A DNA stretch of 64,000 nt, from positions 9,041,759 through 9,105,758 of the forward strand of contig CM041551.1 of the NCBI GenBank assembly GCA_023238725.1, in the 5' to 3' direction. Under the pieces are notes generated by a model. It saw nothing but the letters and a program-made list of their open reading frames with translations. It searched no databases and was not told where the DNA came from. This stretch comes from Scortum barcoo (Eukaryota > Chordata > Actinopteri > Centrarchiformes > Terapontidae). This document shows, piece after piece, positions 52,537 to 64,000 of the stretch; the stretch's first letter is position 1; every line of letters starts with the position of its first letter. A program made the translations under genes and the position numbers.

Positions 52537-55500
52537 AGCGGCGCAGCGGTGAAAAGAGTCCCCCTGGAAACAATGAGGAGAATGATCATTTGTTGTTCTT
52601 GAAAACCCGGTGAGGTTTCACAGAGGTTAAGCTTCCCTTTGATGTGTTTTTAACTCGTTTCAGCTCTGTGGAGGGATTAGTCAGAGCTCTCACACACACA
52701 AACACAAATGCGCACGTTCGTTCGCACACACAAGCACATACGGGCTCTTAATTTCCACACCATGAGCTCTTCCCTCACAAAGGCGGAAAGCACACAACAG
52801 GCTCCTTCCTAACCTAATTTCATCAAATGAGAGTGGGTGGTACTTCACTGCTGTATGTGTGGTCCCTTGGAAATCTGTGGTAAACCAGCAAAATATTGCA
52901 AGTCAGTATTTTCTTTTTATCCCAAATTAGCGTGAGGCTGTTTGTGAACACTGTGGGCCCTCAACCACGAGAGAGACGGAGAAAGAGAGACAGAGTAGCT
53001 GATGATCATCACGGCACTCATTACAGTGTTTACGAGGCATTATTTTGATCCCTTTTTCAAGATACAAATGATTAGACGCTTGTGCCTGAGATGTGTGTTT
53101 GCTCACGTTTCTGTATGTATCTGTGTGTGTGTTATCAGCTCCAGTCTGGGCCTCCCTGTAGGTCTATGTGTGGTTACCCATGCTAATAATCACACAAAAA
53201 GCTTGCATTCATAGCCCATGTCCTAAACAGCTCTGCAGCAAAAAGCGTTTGCAAATGATTCTTACTGTGTGTTTGAACCAACTTAGAGTACCAGATGGGT
53301 GGAGATTGACTTTACCAGGGCAACTGGTAACAATGGCTTTCAATGATAATAACCCCACAAGGGAAAGTTATTTACAGAAGCCATTTTATGTTTATTTGTT
53401 ATATTACAGCTCCATAATTCTTGCCGAAACTCTTTAACTTTTCTCTTTCGCAACTTGATAAATATATTATACATACTAATCACCATTTTTTAAATTTGTC
53501 ATATTGTGACATATATATATATCCAATACGAACAGCCTTTTTGTCATGTGCCAGCTAAAAAGCTTTAGCTGGGGCCAGGCCAGCACTCTGCCACTGAATG
53601 ACTTTTAGTGGGAGAGGCGGTTCTGTCACAGCGCAAACAGAAAATGACAGAACAGCAACGGAGGGTGAGAGAGAAATAAAACTGACAGGAGTGCTGGCAA
53701 CATGTCTCCTCTAAAAGGTAGGTCACACCAAAAAAAAAGAAAAAAGAAAGAAAAAAAGGAGACAGTTATTCACACACTGTTTCACTTTTAAAATGGTGGG
53801 TTTTTGTTATGTGGTTACTTTTTATAGACTATACAGCGACACTATAGCAAAATGCTGACACTCTGTTGGTGCAGGGGAATTTAGGCTGTAGGCAGAGATT
53901 CATTTTCACACTGACAAAATGTCCCAGCTGAAGCCCTCAACTCCCTAACCCACACGCACACTTACTTTCTACATTTTGTATTTAATTAAGTCACATATTA
54001 AAGAGTAAATCAGTGCCAAATCACTTTTTTTTCACCTGTAAACATATTTATATGGCCTCTAAAGCCTACAGTGCATAGCATTATGCCTAATCTCAGCATT
54101 TCTGTAATTAACTCCTCCAGTGAAACGACAGGAAAATCATGTTTGCACTGCTCTCTGTGGACTGAACCCTCAAACCATTTTGCAGTTTTGGCTCCACCTC
54201 AGTCATTCATTCAGGTATTCGGCCTTGCTGTGCTTTGCCATGCCAGCAGCTTCAAATGTTACACAGAAAAGCGGCCTCAAGTCATTATCATATTCATGTA
54301 TATAATCCAGTATATCCTATCAAGATACAAACATGCAGTATGTATAACAGGGAGCTCTGACAAAAGTAGGACGCAGGACTGTTAAAGAGGAAAAAACATC
54401 AGGATAAATAAAAACTTGCGACAGCCACTATTATGTCGTTGGAATAAAACCCAGCTTAGTATAAAAGTGTACAGTTCATTAAATATGTTTGAGCAACCGT
54501 CGTTTACATAATTTACAGCAAATGTGGCCCTATTGGACCCTTAGCATTTTCAAACTCATGCTTCTGTGTATTCCATTAAACAACACAAGACCACAAACAT
54601 AAACCCCACAAACAGCTGTAAACTCAAATATCCCAGAGGACCCGAAGCGGTCATAACCAATACTGCTTATTTGACTCTCATGCCCACCTTTGAATTGTTA
54701 GGAAAATAAAATAGAAGTCAAAAGATATTTTCTCACTGGGAGAAGTAGGAGTGTTTTACAGTAGGTATTAGTACGTCTCAAGGGTTACTGTGGAGTAATT
54801 GTCAGTGCTTTTGCTGTATAATGGGATGTGGGTACACCGCGTTCTGGAGTCCAAGTGCACCTCTGATTGGCTGCAAAATGAGAACACAATGCTTCTGCAT
54901 GAGACTGTCTGGCTGTTTATCTGTCTGTCTGATCGGATTTGACTTCTTAATTGGCAGGATAATGATTTGCTCGATCTACTGATTTTTTAGATTAGTTGCA
55001 ATGTCCAGTGCTTTGGCATCATTTCGTCATTTTGTTCGGGTAAGAAAATAAGAGAATTGATGAAAGAAAAGAGGACAAACCCGCAAAAGTAAACCTGTGT
55101 GGGAGTTCGCATATAAAAAGCACGGACTACAGTACCCACTGAGTTGAAAGATAAACAGTGCAATAAGCTAGTCTGAAGCTAATAGTGTGTGCAGAAATGG
55201 TGGACGGCGAGGTTGGCTAAATGGCACTCAGGACCAGGAAGGGATACGCTAATGTCAGGAAAAGAGTGTGAACACAGATTCTCCCGCTGACCTTTAAAAC
55301 ACTGCAAAAAGTTCTGGGTGACACTGACCGTTGCAAATGCAGTTCAAGGGACTGTGCCGCGTGATAAATGAACGGAGACACACATAAACACACAAACCTC
55401 GGTAAAAGCTAAATTAATCAGACACATGACATTAACACAAAAGAGAACTAGCAGCACCAGATTTAGCTGTACAGGTTATTGACTGTAATGTCAGAACAAA

Positions 55501-56029
55501 TGTTGTTGATTTGTAAATGATAGCAGAAGCAAAGCTGTAAGAAGAGAAATTCAAACATCATTTCTTTATTAATATGAATTGTTTTGATTTGTCACTTTTA
55601 GATGTTCCTGTGCTCTGAGTGGAAATTGAAAATTTTTTTTTCATCGCCTGGAGAAATGAGTCTTAAAATCACACATTTAGCCCATAAATAGACAGGATCA
55701 TAAATATATTGCCTTGCAATCAAAGGGAAAGGAAGGAAGAAAAAGCTTCCCCATTTCCAAAGCACATATGTGACTGATAAAGGTGAACAATACTTGGACT
55801 ACAATGTATTATTTTTCTCTTACTCAGGCCAGGAAGCTTTCCCACTATATGTTAGATAACTAGGTCTACCTTTTTACAGTGAATGTCAGCTGTCTTACTC
55901 AGGATAAAGGCACTACCTCTCCAATACAGTGCTGTGGCAAACAAGGGACATATGACAGATTTTCCCATCGCTTAATGGTTAAGTTGACCACCAGGCCAAT
56001 TTCTCAAAAAAGTTGGAGTATTCCCTCAA

Positions 56030-56565
56030 GGAGTAAAGGAGGAGGTAAGAGGAAAAAGGGGGAAATGGTACAGTTTAGGAAACCTAGAGGGAAAAGGAGA
56101 TTAGGAGACAATTTGAGGGAGAGGAAAAGGGGTGAGGACTGTAGGGAAAGAGAAAAGGAAGTAGTGAAAGACGGGGGGAAGAGACTGAGAGAACGCTGCT
56201 GGGGATTTGGTGGAATAAGTTTGGGAGTGAAGGGGGGAAAAAAGCAGAGTGAGAGATGGATGCAGAGGGAGGCCGACAAAGGGATGGAGGCGCATGGTGT
56301 GATTTAGAGAGTAGAGGGGCCAAGATGGGAAAAGAAGAGAGAGGAGGAGGAGGAGAGCAATGGGACATTTAAGGAAAGGTGGTGAGACGGAAAGGAAAAG
56401 TGAAAGGTGAGAGATGCGTGTGACGGGGAGAATGAGAGATGGAGGACTGAGGGAGACACCGGAGATTTAGCGAGGGGGAAAGATGGGAAAAGAGCGGAGT
56501 GAGAGAAAGAAAGAATGAGAGAGTAGTGGGAGATTTAAGGTATATATGGAAGAGAGAGTGCCAAA
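56030..56565. repeat. Long polypurine-rich tract, about 0.5 kb
   Basis: The + strand is overwhelmingly A and G (GAGA, GGAGG and AAAGG mixtures), with few pyrimidines over more than 500 bases. Open frames on both strands here are composition artefacts (Arg/Lys/Glu-rich on +, Ser/Pro/Phe/Leu-rich on -). Confidence 0.9.
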
Positions 56566-57138
56566 GAAGAGCATATTGTCCTTATCGGCCTGCTCCAGAA
56601 AGCCTGCTCCCTAATGGGGCCGGTGTGAAGGGGAAATGAGGACTAGGCCTGATGCTACCTGATTAGCCATCGACTCAAACACACATCAAAGGCCGGGAGG
56701 GAGGAAGGAGTGCAAGGTGTGTGTGTGTGGTTGTGGGCTGAAGGTGAGTCACCATCACCTCATTCAGCGGGGCCGCGAATGAAAATCAGTCTCACTTTCT
56801 CCTTACACACACATGCACAGACACATGGCCATTTTCTTCAACCTTGAAAGGGAAAGCTGCTCTGAATAAGGAGATCCTCTGAATGGGGGTATGGGGGGAG
56901 GGTGTGTAGGGGAGGGGTAAATAGACAAAAAGGCGGCGGGAGGCGTGGACACGGTGGAAAAAAGGGAGGGAGCAGGGAAGGGGATGGAAACATCAAAAAG
57001 AGTCATCATGCTCCATATTAGCGAAATAATGAAATTTACCTTTTAGCTAATGACATCTCAGGACAGCTCTGTTAGTTTTCACATAAATTACAGCAGGCCG
57101 GACGGTATCTCTCCCTCGCTACCTCGGCACAAAGCCAT

Positions 57139-57168
57139 CCACACGCACACACACACACACACACACAG
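57139..57168. repeat. (CA)n microsatellite
   Basis: About 13 CA units with a CG interruption near the start. Confidence 0.92.
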
Positions 57169-58994
57169 ACATACCTACGCGTGGGGCAAGGAAAAACACA
57201 CACATCCGGAGCGATCAGTGGCTCAGCGGCGACCGGTTGGTGTCCCTGTTTGAAATTCAACACTCTCAGAGACCTATATCCCTTTTCTATTCCACACCCT
57301 GAATTCATTACTGTCACACACACTCACGCACCTATAATCATATTCATCATACTCCCCTACCTCGCTCCCTAAATTTCTATCCAAGGGAGCCCCAATATGG
57401 CTGCTGATGACCTTCATTAGTCTCCCCTTTCTTCCTCTTCCACACTCTACCTACTGTACTCATCTTTTTCAAACTGCGTGCGTTCACAGACATGCCCTCT
57501 CTTTGTTATTTTTTTTGTTCTCTTTCTCTTATTTTCCTCTCTGTCACACGCGTTCGCACACTTTGTTTCATGTCTCTCTTTTTCATGCGCTGTTTCCCAT
57601 GCCTTTCCTTCTGTTTCTCTCTTCTCCCTCTTTTTTTTTTAACATTTTCTTTTTTTTTTTATCTGTCACTCTTTTCTCATTACTCCCTCTCTCTGTTTCA
57701 TTAGCATACAGAGTAAGAAGATGGCGCTATGGGGGTAATCTGCGCGAAGTCGGCGGTGACAAAATGGAGGGCGTCATCATCAGAGGTCGCGGCGCTGTCA
57801 TCAACCGCCAAACCTCTGCTGATGTCTGCCTGTCACCCGGCTCAAGCGCTCGTGCATGCATCACACATATTTGCAGCGCGCTGGGGAGAAAGAAGGAAAC
57901 GTGTATCCATAATCAGGTGTGACACATCACAGAGTAAATGCTGCAATCTCACCTGACAGCCACGTACACACGCATACACACAAGCAATGTTTGCGTTGTG
58001 GACCACCGCGACGGAAACAGACATTGACAGGTATCTGAGTATATTCTGAGATGCACATAACAGCGGCTTTAATGAATGCAGCCGGTCTGTTTTGTTTGGG
58101 GGTTTTTTCTAGTTGTTGGATTTATCGGGGATTTAAAGGATGTAGATGTGGGAGCTGTGCAGAGGGAGATGGACTGGGATTCCTTTTAAGCTGGTCAGGA
58201 AGTCTTTTTTTTTTTTTTTTTGTTTTGTCTTCAAGTATCACTGATAGTTGGTTCTGCAGGCTGACGGTCAAAAAAATACCTCTAATCAGTTTAGTGTAAC
58301 ATTGTTCACAGAGACATTTTTTATAGTTAGGACGTCTTTTATGACTGGCAACCCATTGTCTCCCTTTAAATGCAAATATTTACAAATCTGTTCCTCATAG
58401 CCCTGGAACATGCCTGCATGTAACATACTGTATACTGTAGGTATACGCAACAATATTACAATAAACGCAAAAATACTGATTATTGAATACAAATTAATCA
58501 TATTTTATGTTTTATTTAATTGTCAAATATCTTTTCATAGCTGGAGAGCACTGCTGAGTCATCATATTACCATGCAGCTGTATAGTATATAGTGAGCAGT
58601 TAATAGTTTCTTCTTCATTCTGGTGATTTGCCATTTCAGCCAAGGTAACGGGAAGCATTAAAGCGAAGCCATGTGACTTTTTGCTGAATAAGAGCCAGTT
58701 GTGGTACTAAATGGTTAAATGTAGTGTAACAGTGGCAGTACAGAAGAGTCATAAAGTCACGTCTCTAAAGCTGGCTAACCATAACAAATATCAGCCAATG
58801 TAAGGCTACTGAAACAAAAGCCCATGGGCATATTATACTGCAAAAGGACAAGTTTTATTGCTTATAAATTCGACTTTTAATTTTTTAGAGAAAAACCGTC
58901 ATTTCATCCTTTAAAAGTTATGCACTGTAGAATTGCGTCAAACTGTAGGATCATCAAAAGCATTAAACAGGTTAATGTTACTGACACAGAAGTG

Positions 58995-59215
58995 GATTTT
59001 TACTCCTGTCCCAATCTACTCCCACAAAATACCACTGCTCCATCTCACTCCCAGAAGAATACTCCTGTCCAGTCCTAATCCCATGACAAAAAAATTCTTA
59101 TCCATTCTTAATCTCAGAAGACCCCAGGATCCCACCCACCCATGTCCCGTCCCAGTCACACGCTGAATAGAGAAATTCATTCACATCCTGCGGAAATCCC
59201 ACAGGAATCCTAAAA
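58995..59215. mobile_element. Remnant of a fish repeat rich in CCCATCCC/TCCTGTCC phrases
   Basis: Recurrent ACTCCTGTCC, CTCCCA and CCCGTCCCAG phrases, and an end with CCTGCGGAAATCCCACAGGA, resemble a common fish element in which 'cccgtccca' and 'gggaatccc' words recur. Boundaries are approximate. Confidence 0.5.
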
Positions 59216-60523
59216 ACAATGTCAGCCTCCAGTTGGAACATGACATAAACGTAACTTTATGTCAAAAAGTAACACCATGTCAGATTTTTCTGTCATTTTC
59301 TCATCAAAATGTGTTGATCAGCTGCACCTCAGTGAACAAAGAACAAAACTAGAGGATTTTTAGCAATATTGTACAGGTTAGGTTAAAGTACAAAGCTTGG
59401 GGATGTTATCATGTGTTACTTTTGTAATGCAGTTTTCAACTTGGTGTCATGTTCAGTAACAGTTTTTAAAGTTGAAACTTTGGTGTAAAATGTGTTCGTT
59501 TTGGAGGCACTAACTATTTGTAAGTGCTGCGAGATTCTCCAAACAATTCCCAGACTGCAGCACAGTGAGCAAGTGAAAAGGGGGATTTGTACATTGGCTG
59601 CGTCTGCCAGTGTTTGAAGCTGAGCGCAGCAGTGATTAAACAACGCACCACATTTAGTTTCAACTCTCATGACCGACATAAGACTTTAAGCAGAGCGAGC
59701 TCCACGACTGACTCCAGTTTTACTGCACAATCTATGCATACTTTACATTTTAACGGATCAAAGCCATCAGAACCTCAGAGTGAGGAGAGAAAATAGCTAA
59801 ATTCCCCCTCTGACCTTCACAGAAACTGTGATTTTCATTTACAAATCCTGTCATGTTTTTTTTAGTTTCCCTTCCTCGCCAAGGGAGAAACGGCAATGTA
59901 GCATGACAGTGGAGCAGAGCTAAAATCGTGGCTGTGTGTTGATCATTTGATGGCCTCCTACTCTGTTCTTGAATAGAAATTGTACACTTATTAATATCCA
60001 GCCTTGCTTGACAAGCCAACTGTGTCTCAACAAAGTAAAACGCGTAACACCGTTGGGCTTTGAGAATGAGAGGGGAGAGCGTTAGTGTATAAAAAGGATG
60101 GAGGAGAAGGGAGGAAAGAGACCCTGTAAAAGAAAGAGAAATGGCTATAAGCAGCGGTAGCCAAGGAAGGAGAGAGAGAAATGGGAAACGAGATGGGGAA
60201 GAGAAACGGAGAGGACAAACAGTGAGTGAAGGATGAATTCCCAGGAGGCAGTGTTAAGTTGTATTGGTGTGTGAGCTTGTCACTAATAGTGTCCCTGCCA
60301 TGGTTATGAGAGCTGGAAATACTTTGGTGCTAATAGACAGATTATGGAAAGAAACGAAGCATGTCCTGAAATCCTCTTAGCAAGACTTCACCTTTTTATT
60401 TATTTATTTCCTGCCATATTCCTTTCTTTCTTTCCCTCTTCCTCTCTCTACCTCGGTGGCTTCTTGGCATTGTCTCGTTGAACGCGTTTCATGTTTTGTC
60501 TGACGCTTGGCATGGCGGGTAGC

Positions 60524-60526
<3 letters not shown>

Positions 60527-60558
<32 letters not shown>

Positions 60559-60562
60559 CTCT
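60527..60562. repeat. (CT)n microsatellite
   Basis: About 16 CT units with one CG interruption. Confidence 0.95.
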
Positions 60563-62426
60563 ATCTTTTTCTGTCTCACACGTTTTCAAAAGGCACTTTA
60601 TTTATTGTCCCGGGGGAGCTCTACATTATGCATTAACCTGTTCAATTATGCATTCATTTATGCAGCCGTTGCCTTATGTAAATGCACTTTATGATTAAAC
60701 AAATTGTTTCGCTGTTTGGCCGTGTGTTCCCCACACTGAGTGTTTGCCAGTGACATCATGCAGCAGTAGCAAGAGACTCCATGCCTGTAGTGTGTATGTG
60801 CATGTGTGTGAGTCCTATTTGTGCCCCATTAAACTGGCGAAGGAGCCTCGGAGATTGTAAGACGACTATGTGGGCTTCACAAACTGAGACTGTGCAGAAA
60901 AAGGCAAGGGTTCCTTTAGCTGCTATGTTTGGTGACCCCTAATCCCGAAGGCCGCTAAGGAGGCCAACTGAAAAAAGGTACCTTTTGGACTTTATGCATG
61001 CTGCCCAGTCATAGTGTGTGTGTCTGAAAGTTGTTTCTAAGAAATAATACACTTTTTTTGTGTATACACAGGAAGGACTGTTACTAAACCGGGTGAAAAT
61101 CGTGTTTCTTATGGGCTAGAAGACTTGCTGGAAATTTTACAAAACCTAAAGTAGGGGAAATATACAATGCTTATGAAATGTCTCTTGCTACACAATGTGT
61201 GCAGCAATAAATAAACCACAAGAGTTTCATGAAGAAGACTCAGCAGAGAAATTCACATTCATCATTGTCACACTTGTCATTTCCTGTAAAGTGATATTTT
61301 AAGTGGGAAGAGGATGTTGATCTTTTTGAAACACAAACTTCAATCCCAAGGCCAGAGTGAATTTTGTGAACAGTTTGTATTAACCATCAACGCTTAGCCA
61401 GCATCATTTATGACTTTGTTCTCTGTAATTGCGAGCGCACCTTGACAAAGTTTTTCAACACGAAACACATAAAAACATATTTGACTTGCTTTGCAGCACA
61501 AAAGCGTCAGAAATTGAACTTTCCTTGGCTCCATTTTGGTTAGAAAGCAAACAGTGAAATCACTAGGGGTACCTCAGCCAGCCAACATTTGTACTTTCAT
61601 GAGATCAACTAAGTGGATGTGTGCCATATAATGACGCTGTTATACCACAGCGATATCAGTGTCAAAAACATGAATTCTCGTAAGAGTGAAACAACTGCTA
61701 ATTTAAAACAAATACCCTTAATAGGCACTGTTACAATGTCAGCAGAGGCCTTAGTCTCCTGTTGACTAAAGACTAAGGAAGTTGCTCCAGACGTCGTAAT
61801 CACAGCTATATATAGCCTTTCCCCTATCTGACAAGAGAAATGAGCAGCCATTTAAGACAGATGAACTGTGTCTGGATGGTGGGTAGACTTATCTAAACCG
61901 CAGCCACACCTTTGATCTACTTCAGAATCTCCCATTGGTTTCCATCAGATACAGGCTATCTGATTTACCCACGCCACTGAGGAATAAGAAATTTTAGAGG
62001 AGAAAAGATGAATGGAATATGCATTAAGACACCTTGACTATACAGTCACTCCATTTTTCCGCCTTGCTTTCCCCTTTTTTCTCCTCTTATGCAGCCATTC
62101 CTCAATCATGCGGTTGTAACACTTGACTGTACCACCACCTTTTTTCCTCTTTCTCTCTCTTCACCTCTATCTCTCCCTTCCTCTGCCTCCTCCCGCCCCA
62201 CTCTCGCTCCATCTCTCCGTCTCTGCCGGGGTGTGAGTGAGTGATGGAGTTTTAGTGGACCCTGCGAGCGGTCCTGTGGTTTTTCAGTGCCACACATCAG
62301 AGGCAGAGCATTAGCCCTCTGCATGCTTCAGGAGTTTGGCTTGGCAGAGCACCAGGCCCTAACTACCTCCTCTTCAGCACTCGCTGCTGCCAGCGCAGGC
62401 CAGACAAACTACCTGAGCTCCCTTTG

Positions 62427-62575
62427 CAATATACATGAAATTATGCCGATGTCCCACTGTTTATATTTATATTCATTAACCTTTATAAGGACGTATGTGT
62501 GTTTTTATTACATTAATTTTCTGAGTGTACCCTGACACAGAATGAGTTAAAGCAAGTTTATATTGGCTGTTTTGA
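62427..62575 (+). other. Copy 1 of a duplicated non-coding segment
   Basis: It begins CAATATACATGAAATTATGC and contains GGACGTATGTGTG. A similar segment in the same orientation starts at 63848. The match extends over roughly 100-150 bases with scattered substitutions. Confidence 0.65.
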
Positions 62576-63468
62576 AGGAAAGTGGGTCCCTATCTGCATA
62601 ATATACAGTAAATCTTCATTATCCAAACCTCAGAAAGACTGTACAGGCTGAATGCTTGAAAGAACAAGCATAATGAAGAGAATATGCACAGCAATGCAAA
62701 GTTATAGTCTGATAATTTTGTACATTAATAATAAAGCTACCTGGGACTTGGATCTTAAAGTTATAACATTGTGTGAGCCTCATAAGAAACTTGGCCCTGG
62801 TGGAGATACTGGCTGAAGGAAGCATGAGAGGTATAAAGAATGGATAATGTTGGTGTGTGAATTTTACATGTGGGTTAGCTGGTGTACAGTACACTACGTG
62901 TTTGTCAGGGAGAGAGAGAGAGAGAGAAAACCTTTTCCAACTGCCTGCAGGCCCTTGTGCACTCCCTGCAATCCCACATACAGTAAGCGTAATTAAAGAC
63001 AGATGAACATTGGTAATCTAGTTTCAAAACACTGCAGGGCCATGATAGTACATGTGTGTTGGATGGAATCGAGCATAAACATCCATTTATTATTCACCAC
63101 ATATTAGCGAGTATGCTTTATGCATTCAAAACTGCAGCACAGACAGTTCTGACATTCCCTCTGATTGCAGATATTTCTAAAGCTGCTCTTATCATATGGA
63201 TTTATAGAATAGGGCTTTTTGTAACTTCTTTGGCTGTGGACAAGGGCACATTTATTCTCGCCTTTGGACGCTTGGTCATTAAAACAAAGTAGAAGTCTTC
63301 TCAGTTGGGGACCTGCATGAAATGAGTCCCTGACATTTTTTTCTGTCCAGAGACACATTTTAAAAAACAGCTTTATTGTGACTGACGTTCTGACGGAAGT
63401 AGGAGGGCGTGAAGAGTCACTACGGTAGACAGATAGCCTCAGGCTATGCCACACACCGCCTGCACCAT

Positions 63469-63499
63469 CTGTGTGTGTGTGCGTGTGTGTGTGTGTCCG
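63469..63499. repeat. (GT)n microsatellite
   Basis: GT repeat with GCGT interruption. The His/Thr-rich frame on the minus strand across it is an artefact. Confidence 0.95.
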
Positions 63500-63847
63500 C
63501 GTGTGTGCATGGCTGTGTGAATCTGCAGATGTACACCGTACACACATATCGACACAACGCGCATCCTTAAAGGCTGCATTTTAATTATGCTGCTTTATTA
63601 AATAGTAATCATTGGAATGCTACATTGGCATAATTTATTACATTTCTAATGAAGGACACGGAAATATGCACACTCCACACATCACCCAACATACGTTCCA
63701 GCTAATTCCTGGACATTATATTTGAAACGCATTCGAAACAGCTCTCTGGTGGTGTTGCAACAGAATAATTTATCAAAACAAATGTTCTAGTTGACGCTGT
63801 CTTTCAATTGAATGTGACCAGACTAGAAGATACAATACTTGACCATG

Positions 63848-64000
63848 CAATATGTATGAAATTATGCTAATGCGCAACACTTACATTTATGTATATCTTC
63901 ATATGGACGTATGTGTGCTTTTACTACTTAATTCTGGGATATATAGACTGACATTGAATGGAATAGATATATAAAAGCAGACTCAGTAGCGGCCTTTTTA
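63848..64000 (+). other. Copy 2 of a duplicated non-coding segment (reaches the window edge)
   Basis: It begins CAATATGTATGAAATTATGC and contains GGACGTATGTGTG, as copy 1 does about 1.42 kb upstream. It carries ATTATGCTAATG, a POU-like word, where copy 1 has ATTATGCCGATG. Confidence 0.65.

Larger units (their letters stand above)
50820..56029. other. Non-coding sequence downstream of exon 22
   Basis: No gene is supportable. It holds an 18-bp tandem duplication at 52501-52536, CA-rich DNA at 52360-52450 and 52690-52740, and an 8-bp perfect inverted repeat with 4-base loop at 53552-53571. The rest is AT-rich unique-looking DNA. It is 3' UTR, a long terminal intron, or intergenic. Confidence 0.6.
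56566..64000. other. Gene-free flank with CNE-like islands
   Basis: No exon is supportable. Complex, non-repetitive segments rich in TAAT, ATTA and POU-like ATGCNAAT words occur at about 56565-56680, 57005-57070, 57700-57960, 60590-60720, 62230-62570 and 63540-63720. They are separated by CA, CT and T-rich simple sequence. A degenerate repeat lies at 58995-59215. This looks like regulatory desert next to a developmental gene, but conservation cannot be tested here. Confidence 0.5.

Noticed and set aside
56004..56368. Overlapping open frames on both strands near 56 kb
   Set aside because: The polypurine tract lacks stop codons by composition. The products are low-complexity Lys/Arg/Glu or Ser/Pro/Phe/Leu.
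57407..57922. 171-residue open frame on the plus strand
   Set aside because: The first two thirds translate T/C-rich low-complexity DNA into Phe/Leu/Ser. The last third is a complex segment, but without splice sites or domain similarity that I can recognise.

Overview
The window looks like nuclear DNA of a bony fish, probably a spiny-rayed (percomorph) teleost. It is intron-rich and low in protein coding. It is dense in CA/GT, CT and TTTC microsatellites, and it carries degenerate copies of several interspersed repeats that I recognise from memory as common in such fish. There are no operons, bacterial genes, phage genes or CRISPR arrays. Almost all the short open frames are chance frames in introns and simple repeats.

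One gene dominates, on the + strand from at least 2146 to about 50.7-50.8 kb. I resolve 22 coding exons by splice sites, matching phases and continuous coiled-coil coding. They join into roughly 1,050 residues of almost uninterrupted heptad-type coiled coil, ending in a proline/serine-rich C-terminal tail. The start may lie upstream of the window. The best candidate is a PMFBP1-type long coiled-coil protein, whose mammalian form is a sperm head-tail coupling protein. Size, exon number and the regulatory-looking flank all fit, but CCDC18- and CCDC150-type proteins cannot be excluded by eye, so I give no gene symbol.

The exon architecture is striking. Exons 4 to 10 encode 28, 56, 28, 56, 77, 77 and 77 residues, all whole multiples of seven and all in phase 0. 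Two exons are damaged in this sequence. Exon 8 has an in-frame TGA that looks like a pair of compensating indels, and it is also flanked by a 58-bp intron and a GC donor. Exon 21 appears to have lost one base. These are either assembly errors or real decay of the gene.

Layout: 1-2.1 kb upstream or intronic; 2.1-22.2 kb exons 1-14, with a dense cluster at 13.9-20.7 kb; 22.2-40.6 kb large introns with exons 15 and 16 and most of the interspersed repeats; 40.6-42.4 kb exons 17-20; 47.0 kb exon 21; 50.4 kb last visible exon. From 50.8 to 64 kb I see no gene. That stretch holds simple repeats, a 0.5-kb polypurine tract and several complex, homeodomain/POU-motif-rich segments that look like conserved non-coding elements, one of them apparently duplicated. 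No new defence or enzymatic system is visible. The most interesting observations are the heptad-quantised exons, the two broken exons, and exons flanked by complementary TG and CA tracts.
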